DNA from: a virus
Virus record (IMG/VR): IMGVR_UViG_3300036466_000585
Coordinates: 1 to 64,000 of that record
Length of the DNA stretch: 64,000 nt
Strand: one strand, 5' to 3'
Positions 22,059 through 30,750 of this stretch are shown piece by piece. The translations under genes and the position numbers were made by a program. How positions within the stretch are numbered: position 1 is the first letter of the stretch; the number at the start of each line of letters is the position of its first letter. The notes beneath the pieces were generated by a model. It saw nothing but the letters and a program-made list of their open reading frames with translations. It did no database searches and was not told where the DNA came from.

Positions 22059-22957
22059 GCATCCGTCGTGCGCCACGCCCGCAGAGCAATTTCTACATGC
22101 TCGACAAGCGGATAAGTGAGGATCGACGCCTGACGTGGGCTGCCCGCGGCCTGCTGGTGTTTCTGCTGGGCAAGCCCGACCACTGGGAGGTCAGCGTTAA
22201 GCACCTGATCAAGGAGACCGCAGATAGCGCCAAGCCATCGCGTCGGGATGCGGTCTACGGCCTGCTGCGTGAGCTCGAAGACGCGGGCTATCTGGAGCGC
22301 AGCCAGGGCCGCGGCCAGGGTGGCTCCTTCGGCAGTGCCGACTATGTCGTGCACGAGTCACCGTGTACGGAAAATCCGGACACGGATGAGCCGCAACCGG
22401 ATTCGCCGGATACGGCTCAACCGGATACGGCTCAACCGGATACGGCTCAACCGGATACGGCTCAACCGGATACGGCCAACCCGACACAAGTAAGTACTGA
22501 GGGGTTAGAGAGTATTGAGGGGTCAGGAAGTATTGACTCCCAGCAACAGGATGGCGAGCCCGATGCCGCACCTGCTGCTGATGCCGATAAGCCTGGCATC
22601 GCCCCGCTGGACGCTGCCTTCGAGACCTTCTGGCAAGCCGGCATGCGCAAGGCCAACCGCAAGGCGGCTCGCAAGGCCTTCGAGGCGGCTGCCAAGGCGG
22701 CTGACAGGCCTGTGGCGGAGTTCGCCCAGTTCCTGTCCGACGACATCGCCCGCCGCATCGCTGCCGAACAGCTCGGCTTCGATCGCATGCACCCCACGAC
22801 CTACCTGAACGGCGAGCGCTGGGAAGACGACATGCCACCCCCGCCTGCCCAGACCAATGCCAAGCCCGGGCGAGCCGGTTTCGCCCAGCCCAAGCCTGCC
22901 GGCAGCTACCGCCCGGCCGATAACGACATGCCCCAGTGGGCCACGGAGGGATCATGA
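22055..22957 (+). CDS. Replication initiator-like protein (lambda O type position)
   Basis: 300 residues. Residues 1-110 are a winged helix typical of phage replication proteins (NFYMLDKRISEDRRLTWAARGLLVFLLGKPDHW, RRDAVYGLLRELEDAGYLER). A proline/aspartate repeat region encoded by 15-bp repeats follows (PDTAQ several times), then a helical DnaT/DnaD-like C-terminal part (FETFWQAGMRKANRKAARKAFEAA, HPTTYLNGERWED). The ATGA overlaps on both sides tie it to BRO and DnaC. It should bind the iterons in its own gene and bring in the DnaC-type loader. Confidence 0.8.
   Translation: MSIRRAPRPQSNFYMLDKRISEDRRLTWAARGLLVFLLGKPDHWEVSVKHLIKETADSAKPSRRDAVYGLLRELEDAGYLERSQGRGQGGSFGSADYVVHESPCTENPDTDEPQPDSPDTAQPDTAQPDTAQPDTAQPDTANPTQVSTEGLESIEGSGSIDSQQQDGEPDAAPAADADKPGIAPLDAAFETFWQAGMRKANRKAARKAFEAAAKAADRPVAEFAQFLSDDIARRIAAEQLGFDRMHPTTYLNGERWEDDMPPPPAQTNAKPGRAGFAQPKPAGSYRPADNDMPQWATEGS
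22406..22480 (+). repeat. 15-bp iterons, candidate replication origin
   Basis: Four perfect head-to-tail copies of a 15-bp unit (CCGGATACGGCTCAA at 22406, 22421, 22436 and 22451) and a fifth variant at 22466, with degenerate copies before 22406. AT-richer sequence follows at 22487-22545. Iterons inside the initiator gene next to an AT-rich stretch are the lambda ori arrangement. Confidence 0.65.
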
Positions 22958-23775
22958 GCCAGCACCTGACTACCACCCCGGAAGTTCGCGGCCACCTGGC
23001 CAGCCTGATGGCCGGCAAGGCCAAGACGGCCGACAAGGCGTGCCGGATCCACGGCGACTACGCGGCGACCCTGATGCCCAACGGCAAGTGGAGCGAGTGC
23101 CCGCAGTGCCTGGACGAGGACCTTCGAGCGCAGAGCCAGGCCGCCATCCGCGAGCAACGTTCGACGTCCGTGGAGCAGCGCCGCGCCAAGATGCGCGAAG
23201 GCGCCATGATCCCCAAGCGTTTCCGCAACCGCACCCTGGACGGCTACCAGACCGAGGACAGCCGCGACAAGGCCCGCGTGAAGGCCATCTGCCAGGCCTA
23301 CGTCGATCGCTTCGACGACCGCTTGGCACAAGGTGGCGGCCTGGTGTTCGTCGGCGGCGTGGGTACCGGCAAGTCGCACCTCGCCTATGCCATTGGCAAT
23401 GCCCTGCTGGATCGCGAGCACACCGTGCTGGGCATCGACGTCTACGAGCTCATCGACCTGGTGAAGGAGAAGGTCTACCGCGACGGCGGCATGTCCGAGC
23501 GTCAGGCCGTGCGCACCCTGGTGGACGGCCTCGACTTGCTGATCCTCGACGAGGTGGGCGCCCAGCTGGGTACCGACTGGGAGATGGTCATGCTCTTCAA
23601 GGTGATTAACGAGCGCTACAAGGAGGAGCTGCCGACCATCCTGATCTCCAACCTGGACAAGCCCGAGCTCGAGGGCTACCTGGGGCCCCGGGTCATGAGC
23701 CGCACCGAGGAGGGTGGCGGCACCACCCTGGTGCTCGACTGGGAAGACTACCGCAGCCGCGGCAAGGGGGCGTGA
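22954..23775 (+). CDS. DnaC-like helicase loader
   Basis: 273 residues of the DnaC/IstB AAA+ type. Walker A is FVGGVGTGKSHLAYAIGNALL, Walker B is LDLLILDEVG, and sensor-like ILISNLDKPELEGYLGPRVMSR follows. An N-terminal Cys pair (CRIHGDY, CPQCLDEDL) suggests a small zinc site as in phage DnaC proteins. It loads the host DnaB helicase at the phage origin. GGAGGG precedes the ATG at 22954; the longer frame to 22936 is less likely. Confidence 0.92.
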   Translation: MSQHLTTTPEVRGHLASLMAGKAKTADKACRIHGDYAATLMPNGKWSECPQCLDEDLRAQSQAAIREQRSTSVEQRRAKMREGAMIPKRFRNRTLDGYQTEDSRDKARVKAICQAYVDRFDDRLAQGGGLVFVGGVGTGKSHLAYAIGNALLDREHTVLGIDVYELIDLVKEKVYRDGGMSERQAVRTLVDGLDLLILDEVGAQLGTDWEMVMLFKVINERYKEELPTILISNLDKPELEGYLGPRVMSRTEEGGGTTLVLDWEDYRSRGKGA

Positions 23776-23777
23776 CC

Positions 23778-24284
23778 ATGACGCGATACGAGCGCGAGGC
23801 CCTGGCCGTCATCCGCGACGAGCACCGGCAGACGCGGCGCCCCGTCACGGAACGGATCATCCGCATTGGCTGCAATGCCACGAGTCAAGCCGACGCGCGC
23901 GCCGTGAATCGCGCCCTGGGCCGCCTTCGTGACAAGGGACTGGTGGGCATGGCCTCAGGCGGCTGGCTGCCGACGGCTCACGGCATGACTGCCGACCTGG
24001 AGGCCGTCGAGCGGGCTGAGGAGGCCAAGCCCGATCCCGCCCCGGAGAGCGTGGGCGTGGATCTCGCCAAAGGGCCCGACACCACTGCTGTCGCCACCAT
24101 CGTTCGCCAGGAGCCGGCCGCGATGCCAGCCGAGCTCGTCAACCGTTGCGCTGCCATGCATCAGGCCCTGTGGAAGCATGCCACCGCGGCGTATGAGCGA
24201 GGGGATGCAGGGGCGGCCGGGGACCTCCTCTGGCTGGCGGAGACCGGCAAGCAACTGCTGGTCGCAGGAGGCGTCGAGGCATGA
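23778..24284 (+). CDS. Winged-helix hypothetical protein
   Basis: 168 residues. The N-terminal 65 residues look like a winged helix (REALAVIRDEHRQTRRPVTERIIRIG, VNRALGRLRDKGLVGMASGGWLPT). The middle is a low-complexity linker and the C-terminus is helical. GGGGG lies seven bases before the ATG at 23778; a GTG at 23772 is an alternative. The role is unknown; DNA binding is inferred. Confidence 0.6.
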   Translation: MTRYEREALAVIRDEHRQTRRPVTERIIRIGCNATSQADARAVNRALGRLRDKGLVGMASGGWLPTAHGMTADLEAVERAEEAKPDPAPESVGVDLAKGPDTTAVATIVRQEPAAMPAELVNRCAAMHQALWKHATAAYERGDAGAAGDLLWLAETGKQLLVAGGVEA

Positions 24285-24739
24285 CCCGCACCGCTTCCGC
24301 CAACCAGGTCGAGTACGTGATCCAGCACCCGGGGCAGCTGGCCCCGGTCATGAGCCAGGCCATGGAGATGGCCGGCCGCGGCCTCAAGGGCGGCCCGGTG
24401 CGCGTGATCCTGACCCGCATCGAGGAGAAGCGCACCGACAGCCAGAACAAGAAGCTGTGGCCGATGCTGAACGACCTCTCCGAGCAGGTCACCTGGTACG
24501 GCTACAAGCTCACGCCGGCAGAGTGGAAGGACTTCTCTACGGCGGCCCTGAAGCGCCATCGCATGGTGCCCGGCATCGACGGGGGCATCGTCATGGTGGG
24601 GCTCAGCACCAGTCGCATGAGCAAGCGCGTGTTCTGCGACCTGATCGAGTGCATGTACGCCTTCGGTACCGAGCAGGGCGTCCAGTGGAGCGAGCCCGCG
24701 CTGGCCCTCTACGAGGAGTACAAGGAGGCCCGCCAATGA
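24281..24739 (+). CDS. ninB: NinB/Orf-type recombination mediator
   Basis: 152 residues matching NinB (lambda Orf): GPVRVILTRIEEKRTDSQNKKLWPMLNDLSEQVTWYGYKLTPAEWKDFSTAALKRHRMVPGIDGGIVMVGLSTS, then FCDLIECMYAFGTEQGVQWSEP. Orf binds single-stranded DNA and SSB and replaces RecFOR in phage recombination. It overlaps both neighbours by ATGA. Confidence 0.93.
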   Translation: MTRTASANQVEYVIQHPGQLAPVMSQAMEMAGRGLKGGPVRVILTRIEEKRTDSQNKKLWPMLNDLSEQVTWYGYKLTPAEWKDFSTAALKRHRMVPGIDGGIVMVGLSTSRMSKRVFCDLIECMYAFGTEQGVQWSEPALALYEEYKEARQ

Positions 24740-25083
24740 TCGCCAAGAGCAAGGCCTGGCGCAGCGAGCGCTATCTGGCATGGGTGCGCAGCCTGCCGTG
24801 TTGCATGACCGGCGAGGAGGGCTGTGAGGCTCACCACGTCATCGGGCTGGGGTGGGGCCTGTCCGGCTGGGGCCTCAAGGCGCCCGACTCGTTCGTGATG
24901 CCCCTGACCCCGTGGGCGCATCGCATGGTGCACCAGCGCGCCGAGTGGCAGCCCTGGCAGGTGGAGTGGCTACAGCAGACCATCCGCGCCGGCCTGACCC
25001 ACTTCGCCAACGACCCCGACATCCGCGAGCAGCTGACGCACGCGCTCGCCTTCATCGACGCCAGGGAGGGCGCTACGGCATGA
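24736..25083 (+). CDS. HNH-like/DUF968-type small nuclease candidate
   Basis: 115 residues. YLAWVRSLPCCMTGEEGCEAHHVIGLG supplies CC, C and HH in the order used by DUF968/HNH-type phage proteins, followed by PLTPWAHRMVHQRAEWQP with two further histidines. A metal-dependent nuclease is likely from this pattern, but the full HNH core is not certain. It stands between ninB and the RuvC-like resolvase. Confidence 0.65.
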   Translation: MIAKSKAWRSERYLAWVRSLPCCMTGEEGCEAHHVIGLGWGLSGWGLKAPDSFVMPLTPWAHRMVHQRAEWQPWQVEWLQQTIRAGLTHFANDPDIREQLTHALAFIDAREGATA

Positions 25084-25550
25084 ACATCATCGGTATCGAC
25101 CCCGGCAAGTCCGGCGGCATCGCCTCCATCAACGCCACCGGCCAGGCCTCCGGCGACGTGATGCCCATCATCGGCAAGGAGATCGATGGGCACGAGCTGG
25201 CCCGGATCCTCACCGCGACCGCCCCTGACCTGGTGATCATCGAGAAGGTCGGCGCCATGCCCAAGCAGGGCGTGACGTCGACGTTCACCTTCGGGGCCGG
25301 CTATGGGCGCCTGCTGGGCGTGTGCGAGGCCCTGGGCATCCCGTATCGCCTGGTGACCCCGCAGGCCTGGAAGAAGCGCGTGCTCGCCGGTACCACCAAG
25401 GACAAGGAAGCCGCCATCGCGTTCGTGAAGCGGGCCTTCCCCATGGTCGACCTCACGCCGGGCAAGAAGCGGGTGCCCCATGACGGTATCGCCGACGCCG
25501 TGTGCCTGGCCGAGTACGGCCGCCAGCTCATGGCCAAGGGGGCGGCGTGA
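25080..25550 (+). CDS. RuvC-like Holliday junction resolvase
   Basis: 156 residues with the RNase H-like RuvC fold: NIIGIDPGKSGGIASI (first catalytic Asp), VIIEKVGAMPKQGVTSTFTFGAGYGRLLGV (Glu and the signature), and HDGIADAVCLAEYG (last Asp pair). It resolves branched DNA before packaging. ATGA overlap upstream and GTGA overlap downstream keep it in the recombination block. Confidence 0.9.
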   Translation: MNIIGIDPGKSGGIASINATGQASGDVMPIIGKEIDGHELARILTATAPDLVIIEKVGAMPKQGVTSTFTFGAGYGRLLGVCEALGIPYRLVTPQAWKKRVLAGTTKDKEAAIAFVKRAFPMVDLTPGKKRVPHDGIADAVCLAEYGRQLMAKGAA

Positions 25551-25744
25551 AGGCGGGTCTCGAGTGGCAGAAGGTCAGCAACTACTGCATCCGGGCCGGG
25601 CAGTACCGCATCGCCAAGGTGGTGTTGTCCGGCGAGGAGTGGTTCGAGCTGCATGCCGGGGATGAACGCCTGGGCATGTGGCGCGGGAATGCGGCCGCCG
25701 CGAAACGGGCCGCGAAGGCGCACAGCAACGGCACATCGAGCTGA
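25547..25744 (+). CDS. Small hypothetical protein
   Basis: 65 residues from GTG 25547, overlapping the resolvase stop. LEWQKVSNYCIRAGQYRIAKVVLSGEEWFELHAGDERLG reads as a small beta domain, then an alanine/lysine tail. It resembles frequent small phage proteins of unknown role. Confidence 0.6.
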   Translation: MKAGLEWQKVSNYCIRAGQYRIAKVVLSGEEWFELHAGDERLGMWRGNAAAAKRAAKAHSNGTSS

Positions 25745-25756
25745 CACGGGGGTGGC

Positions 25757-26431
25757 ATGGAGCAGGTCGAAGCGGCAGCCAATGCGGTAGTGGGACGAAA
25801 GCGCCGGGGTGGGCGTGGTGTCCCGTCTCGCCAGGAGCAGGTATTGCTGGCGTGCAAGGTGGGGGAGCGGCTGCGCGAAGCTCGTGAGATGCAGGGGTAT
25901 TCGCAGGTCAAGGCCGCCCAGCTTCTGGGCTATGCCAACTCCACCAAGCTGGCCAAGATCGAGGGTGGTCGCGACAGCTCGCAGATACCGCTGTGGGTAG
26001 TGAAGCGGGCTGCCCTGCTGTACGACGTGTCTATCGACTACCTGCTGGGCAACACGGAGAACATGGAGGTCGACGAGCGGCGCTGCCACGCCGCCCGGGA
26101 CACCATCATCCTGATGCGCGAGGAGTGGGAGCGGCACCGCTGGCGAGACATGTTGGTCACCCGCGAGGTGCAGGAGCGCGTCGAGGCCGTGGAGGAGTTG
26201 GCCATGCTCATGGCGCAGCAGCTTCAGGAAGCCCAAGACGCCCTGTCCCGCGTCGAGGAGCTGAACCCGCGTCGCTGGGAGAACGTGAAGGGCGGGGCCC
26301 GGCTGCAATCCGCCGTCGAGCGCGCTGCCGCCACCGGACGTACCGCCGAGTCGAAGCTGAAGCGCCTGCATCGCGAGGCCCGGGCCGCTGCCGGGGGTGT
26401 GCAACCCGAACTGGAGCTGGTGTACACCTGA
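25757..26431 (+). CDS. XRE-type regulator next to terminase
   Basis: 224 residues. An XRE helix-turn-helix at about 33-100 (CKVGERLREAREMQGYSQVKAAQLLGYANSTKLAKIEGG, VKRAALLYDVSIDYLLG) is followed by long helices. It is the last gene before terminase. Since the six late promoter-like sites need an activator, this protein is a candidate late regulator; this is inference from position. The ATG at 25757 has GGGGTGG upstream. Confidence 0.65.
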   Translation: MEQVEAAANAVVGRKRRGGRGVPSRQEQVLLACKVGERLREAREMQGYSQVKAAQLLGYANSTKLAKIEGGRDSSQIPLWVVKRAALLYDVSIDYLLGNTENMEVDERRCHAARDTIILMREEWERHRWRDMLVTREVQERVEAVEELAMLMAQQLQEAQDALSRVEELNPRRWENVKGGARLQSAVERAAATGRTAESKLKRLHREARAAAGGVQPELELVYT

Positions 26432-27432
26432 TGGCGAAGTTGACGGAGCAGCAGTGGCAGAAGGCGAGAGAAACCTGGGAGGCGGATTCCCGCGACGGGT
26501 ATGCCTGGCTGATTCGGGAACTGGGGCTCGACGTGTCGGGCCCTGCCGTGCGCAAGCGCGCCCTCAAGGAGGAGTGGAGCAAGGGCGGCGGCAAGGCGAA
26601 ACCGGGCGGGAAACCGAAAACCCAGAAACCCAAGGCGAAAACCGGAAACCGGAAACCACGGCAGAAACCGGAAACCCCCGTCGAGGAGCTGGAGGAGCTG
26701 CCGCCGGAGCTTGCAGACAAGGCGGAACCGCTGGAGGAGGCCGATTCCATCCCGTTCGATGAGGGGGAGGAGGGGCAGGGCGCACCACTTCACGGCTTGA
26801 CCCTAACGCGCGTGACCACGATTTCGCTCGAGGACGACTTCGGCGACAGTCCGCTTCACGACATCTACGAGACCGACGCCCCGGGGCGCACCAAGTACCG
26901 CCGGCAGTACGCCCGGCTGGCCTACAAGCATGCCCTGCTGGGCGCGACGCCCGCCCACGTCGCCAGCCTGCTGGAGGTGACCGAGCAGACCGTCTACGAC
27001 TGGATGAGCGCCCATTCCGAGTTCCGCGCCGCCATGGAGCAGGGGCGCATGGACGCCGACGCCAACGTGGCGCGCTCGCTGTACAAGAAGGCCACCGGCT
27101 ACACGCATCAGGCGGTGAAGGTGTTCCAGTACCAGGGGCAGCCGGTCGTCGTGCCCTATACCGAGATCGTCCCGCCGGATACCGAGGCCGCGAAGTTCTG
27201 GCTCAAGAATCGCCAGCCCGAGATGTGGAAGGACAAGGTGGAGGTCGAGGAGAAGCCCAGCATCGCCCTGGTGGATCGCGAGGCACGCCGGGAGCGCATC
27301 GAGGCCGCGCTGGAGAAGGCCGCGCAGGTCGAGCGCGAGATGCGCGACCGGGCCAACCGCCTGGGGCTGATCATCGACGGCAGCACGGGCGAGGTCGACG
27401 ATGGCGGCATAGGCGGGGTGGGCGATGGCTAG
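26431..27432 (+). CDS. Terminase small subunit-like protein
   Basis: 333 residues. The N-terminus has a helix-turn-helix-like start (QQWQKARETWEADSRDGYAWLIREL) and a lysine/proline-rich linker. The core, YARLAYKHALLGATPAHVASLLEVTEQTVYDWMSAHSEFRAAMEQGR, is the DNA-binding fold of small terminases, followed by ATGYTHQAVKVFQYQGQPV and FWLKNRQPEMWKDK, also seen in this family. It recognises the packaging site and overlaps the large subunit by 8 bp. Confidence 0.85.
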   Translation: MAKLTEQQWQKARETWEADSRDGYAWLIRELGLDVSGPAVRKRALKEEWSKGGGKAKPGGKPKTQKPKAKTGNRKPRQKPETPVEELEELPPELADKAEPLEEADSIPFDEGEEGQGAPLHGLTLTRVTTISLEDDFGDSPLHDIYETDAPGRTKYRRQYARLAYKHALLGATPAHVASLLEVTEQTVYDWMSAHSEFRAAMEQGRMDADANVARSLYKKATGYTHQAVKVFQYQGQPVVVPYTEIVPPDTEAAKFWLKNRQPEMWKDKVEVEEKPSIALVDREARRERIEAALEKAAQVEREMRDRANRLGLIIDGSTGEVDDGGIGGVGDG

Positions 27433-28948
27433 GAAGCGCACCCTGCTGCACGAGGATCCGCGCTGGGAGGAGTTCAGCGACGACTTCGCCGGCGACCTGG
27501 TGGGCTTCGCCATCGATGTCGTCGAGCTGCCGCCCACGCCTCAGCAGATCACGCTCTACAACAGCGTGGCGCCGTCGCGTTCCATGGTCTCGGTGGCGTC
27601 CGGCCACGGCACGGGCAAGACGACCGCATTGGCCACCATCGTGCTGTGGCACATGCTCTGCTATCCGCAGTCGATCACCCTGCTGACCGCCAACGACATG
27701 GCGCAGCTCAAGGCCACGCTGTGGAAAGAGATTGGCATGGCCGTCGAGCGCATCCGCAAGGGGCCCTACGGCTGGATCGCCGACCATATCGAGATCCTGG
27801 CCAACGGCCAGATGCGCATCATCGGCTTTCCCGACACCTGGTTCGTCGAGTCCAAGACCGCCAACGAGAAGACCGCCAACAAGATGGCGGGGCGTCACGG
27901 CGAGTGGCTGATGATCATCGGTGACGAGGCGTCGACGCTCCCCGACGCGGTACTGACCACGCTGCGCGGCGCCCTGACCGAAGAACACAACCGCATGCTG
28001 CTGACCTCGCAGCCGACCCGCAACTCGGGGTTCTTCTACCGGACGCATCACGACCTGAGCAAGCTCAACGGCGGCGACTGGACGCCGCTGGTGTTCTCCT
28101 CGCTGGAGTCGCCGCTGGTCAGTGACCAGGCCCTCAAGGAGCTGTGGGACAGCTACGACGAGGACGAGCGGCGTGTGCGCCTGCTGGGCCAGTTCCCGCA
28201 GGAATCGGGCAAGCACATGATGAACCTGCCCGTGGCGGAGTCCATGTATCGCCGGGGCCGCATCATCGGCGACGACGAGCCCTATGGCTGGGTGGTGCTG
28301 TCCGATATCGCCAGCGGCGAAGGCTTGCGCGACAAGTCGGCTATCGTCGTGGCTCGGATCATCGGTTATGGCGAACGCGGCCCCGATGCGCGCCGCGTGG
28401 AGATTGTGACCGTGCCGGTGGTGACCAACAACGTGCGCGCCAACGTCTTCGCCGGCGCCGTAGCCGAGCAGGGCGACCCCTATGACGGCGTGACCTATGC
28501 CGTCGACTCCGGCGGGCTGGGCATCAACGTCTGCCAGGACCTGGAGGACATGGGCAAGCCGCTTCATCGCATCAACTGGGGAAACCCGTGCTTCCAGAAC
28601 AAGAACAAGGAGCGCTACCTTAACCTTCGCGCTCAGGCCATGCACCAGGCCGCGCGCGCCGCCAAGGAGGGGAGGCTGTCGATCCTGACCGGCGAGTACC
28701 GCAACGCCATGCTGTCGCAGTCGAGCCGCATCCCCAAGACCTTCACTGACAAGGGGCGCATCCGCGTGCCGCCCAAGCACAGCAAGGAGTGGGAGGGCAT
28801 GGCGTCTCCCGACCTATGGGACGCCGTGTGCTTCGCCTTCATCGAGGGGCTGGTCTACACCGCCAGCCAGGAAGGGCCGGGCGAGGGCCGCACTCTGGGT
28901 GAATCACTGGAGAGTGAGGTCGAAGCGCTCTTTGGTGACGTGGTGTAA
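27425..28948 (+). CDS. Terminase large subunit
   Basis: 507 residues. The ATPase domain has Walker A SGHGTGKTTALAT and Walker B WLMIIGDEAS, then a coupling segment in MLLTSQPTRNSGFF. The nuclease domain has acidic clusters in VLSDIASGEG, YAVDSGGLG and SPDLWDAVCFAF. It pumps DNA into the prohead and cuts it. Length and motif order are normal. Confidence 0.95.
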   Translation: MARKRTLLHEDPRWEEFSDDFAGDLVGFAIDVVELPPTPQQITLYNSVAPSRSMVSVASGHGTGKTTALATIVLWHMLCYPQSITLLTANDMAQLKATLWKEIGMAVERIRKGPYGWIADHIEILANGQMRIIGFPDTWFVESKTANEKTANKMAGRHGEWLMIIGDEASTLPDAVLTTLRGALTEEHNRMLLTSQPTRNSGFFYRTHHDLSKLNGGDWTPLVFSSLESPLVSDQALKELWDSYDEDERRVRLLGQFPQESGKHMMNLPVAESMYRRGRIIGDDEPYGWVVLSDIASGEGLRDKSAIVVARIIGYGERGPDARRVEIVTVPVVTNNVRANVFAGAVAEQGDPYDGVTYAVDSGGLGINVCQDLEDMGKPLHRINWGNPCFQNKNKERYLNLRAQAMHQAARAAKEGRLSILTGEYRNAMLSQSSRIPKTFTDKGRIRVPPKHSKEWEGMASPDLWDAVCFAFIEGLVYTASQEGPGEGRTLGESLESEVEALFGDVV

Positions 28949-28988
28949 ACTGATCGCTCTCATCATCGCAACGCCACGGAGCCATGGA

Positions 28989-29441
28989 ATGACCCGAGTC
29001 CGCCACGCCATCGCCACTACCCTGGGCGCCGCCGCCCTGTTCGCCAGCACGGTCCACGCCGAGCCACTGGTGACCCGCGACCAGGTGCGTGAAATCACGA
29101 CCATGATGTACAACGCCTACCAGTATGGCGGGGCGGCGGAGATGTACCGGGCGGAGAGTCAGTGCTGGGAAGACCTGACGGCTGCCACGGGCGATGCCGA
29201 GGTGATCGCGGCGGCTTGCGGCATTGCCAACGTGGCGGCAGCCACGATCGAGGCCGGGTATGCGCAACAGCAGGGCCGCCTACCGGTGCTTGAGTATCGC
29301 GCCGATGCCGCCATTACCCGCATCGAGGAGCGCATGGCTGAGAATCAATTCAGTCAGGCATCCATTGAGCGCATGAAGTCCGAAACCCTGAACCCGCACT
29401 TGGGCAGCGTGCTGGCCGCACTGTCCCTGGCCGGAATGTGA
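28989..29441 (+). CDS. Exported accessory protein
   Basis: 150 residues with a clear Sec signal peptide: MTRVRHAIATTLGAAALFASTVHA, with cleavage after AHA-like VHA. The mature part is helical (EITTMMYNAYQYGGAAEMYRAES) with two cysteines (SQCWED, AAACGIA) that may pair in the periplasm. CGGAG precedes the ATG at 28989. It begins the block of accessory genes between terminase and head genes and may be a lysogenic-conversion gene; function unknown. Confidence 0.65.
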   Translation: MTRVRHAIATTLGAAALFASTVHAEPLVTRDQVREITTMMYNAYQYGGAAEMYRAESQCWEDLTAATGDAEVIAAACGIANVAAATIEAGYAQQQGRLPVLEYRADAAITRIEERMAENQFSQASIERMKSETLNPHLGSVLAALSLAGM

Positions 29442-29452
29442 GGAGAAGTCCT

Positions 29453-29758
29453 ATGGAAGTGACGATCAAACTCGAGAGCATGCTGTTTCCCTATCGCGAG
29501 GCTATTGTTGAGTCTGCGTCGCGCGTATTGCCTGCCGGAAGCACATTGAGCGCCGAGGCGCTCGACAACGATGACATGGGCGCCGGCCAAGGGGTGAGCA
29601 TCCAAGTCATCGAGCGTGAGGATGAGCTGGATTACAGTCTTCGCGAAAAGCTGCTGGGCGCAATCAAGGAGCGCGCGGAGCTCGAGGTCTTTCGGGAGTG
29701 GTACAGGAGCTTCCCGTTGCGCGGCAGTGCGTCTCCATTTTCCATTTCATCCCAATAG
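29453..29758 (+). CDS. Accessory hypothetical protein
   Basis: 101 residues, not recognised. Mixed alpha/beta pattern (VTIKLESMLFPYREAIVESASRVLP). AGGAGAAG precedes the ATG at 29453. Base composition is lower in GC than in the terminase and head genes around it, as expected for a moron. Confidence 0.55.
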   Translation: MEVTIKLESMLFPYREAIVESASRVLPAGSTLSAEALDNDDMGAGQGVSIQVIEREDELDYSLREKLLGAIKERAELEVFREWYRSFPLRGSASPFSISSQ

Positions 29759-29774
29759 ATAGCGGGGGCTAAGC

Positions 29775-30449
29775 ATGCAGTGGTGGAAGTTCGCTTGCCC
29801 TCGATGCGAGGCTGGAGTTCTGGGTTACACCATCCGCGAACCAAAGGAGGGTGATGATCGTGAAGACGTCTGGAACCATAACACTTTCCTGATTCATGGT
29901 GATGGTGCCGCGACAAAGGAATACGATATTGTCGCCTGCGCATCGTGCGGCGCTCAGCGCGTAGAGGTTGGCGAGCTATCCATGCGGCATGTTGAGCGTT
30001 GCGATGCCGAGCAGTCGCGGCAGCTGACAGAAAGAGTGGAAAAGTCCAATAGCGGAGAAGCGCTCGACCCTTTTCCGTCCAGCCATCAATTACATGGCTT
30101 CTGGGAGCTTTCCGAGCGTGAGCGCGAGGGACCAGTTTGGGCGCTAGGGTTCCAATCCCCCAACAGGCAGCCGGCCCGGAATGGATCTATAATCATGATT
30201 AGTAACATGAAAAAAATTGCTAGTAACGTGTACTTGGTGAGGACTCAGGCTGGGTTCAGAAAAGCTGTTCAGGATTGCTTTTCTGATACATTTGAGGACT
30301 TGCCGTGGATGATGAGAAGTAGAATGGACGGGAACCCTGATAGTTATCCAGCCGTCGTGTCTCTAACGCTAGGCTACAAAGGAGATGTGTTCATTCAGTG
30401 CTCCAGCGTTCATGTTGAGGTAATGAAAGAGGCGTTAAGTAATGCTTAA
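29775..30449 (+). CDS. Zinc-ribbon accessory protein with AT-rich second half
   Basis: 224 residues. The N-terminus is a zinc ribbon (FACPRCEAGVLGY, VACASCGAQRVEVG). From about residue 137 the DNA becomes clearly AT-richer and the protein restarts with MISNMKKIASNVYLV; the join suggests two sources. A TATAAT occurs just before this internal Met. No function is recognised. Confidence 0.52.
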   Translation: MQWWKFACPRCEAGVLGYTIREPKEGDDREDVWNHNTFLIHGDGAATKEYDIVACASCGAQRVEVGELSMRHVERCDAEQSRQLTERVEKSNSGEALDPFPSSHQLHGFWELSEREREGPVWALGFQSPNRQPARNGSIIMISNMKKIASNVYLVRTQAGFRKAVQDCFSDTFEDLPWMMRSRMDGNPDSYPAVVSLTLGYKGDVFIQCSSVHVEVMKEALSNA

Positions 30450-30684
30450 TGTAGCGCAGACAATAGCGCAGACAAAGAAGGCGCCGCCGGCGGTTATGTT
30501 CTACCCGGCTTGGGTGACGGGGGCGGATGTCGTCATGTCTACAGCGGGCCATTCCTCGCGCGAGGAGGCATTGACTGCAGCCAAGGCTGATCCTCGTTGC
30601 GGAGAGGGGGTGACTCCCATTGCTATGCCGGGCCCTGGAGGAGGGGTGGTGGTGTTGGATAAAGCGGGTAGGGTAAAGGCATAA
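30442..30684 (+). CDS. Small accessory protein
   Basis: 80 residues: PPAVMFYPAWVTGADVVMSTAGHSSREEALTAAKADPRCG, then a glycine-rich end. Overlaps the upstream gene by 8 bp. Not recognised; part of the AT-richer accessory block. Confidence 0.48.
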   Translation: MLNVAQTIAQTKKAPPAVMFYPAWVTGADVVMSTAGHSSREEALTAAKADPRCGEGVTPIAMPGPGGGVVVLDKAGRVKA

Positions 30685-30750
30685 GGATAGCGTTAAGCTA
30701 GTTGACGAAAAAGGCTTTGGAGTCTTCGTCCTTAAAGCACAGGAGTATCC

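Noticed and set aside
22406-22480. CRISPR-like repeat
   Set aside because: Units are contiguous 15-mers without spacers and lie in an open frame; they fit iterons.
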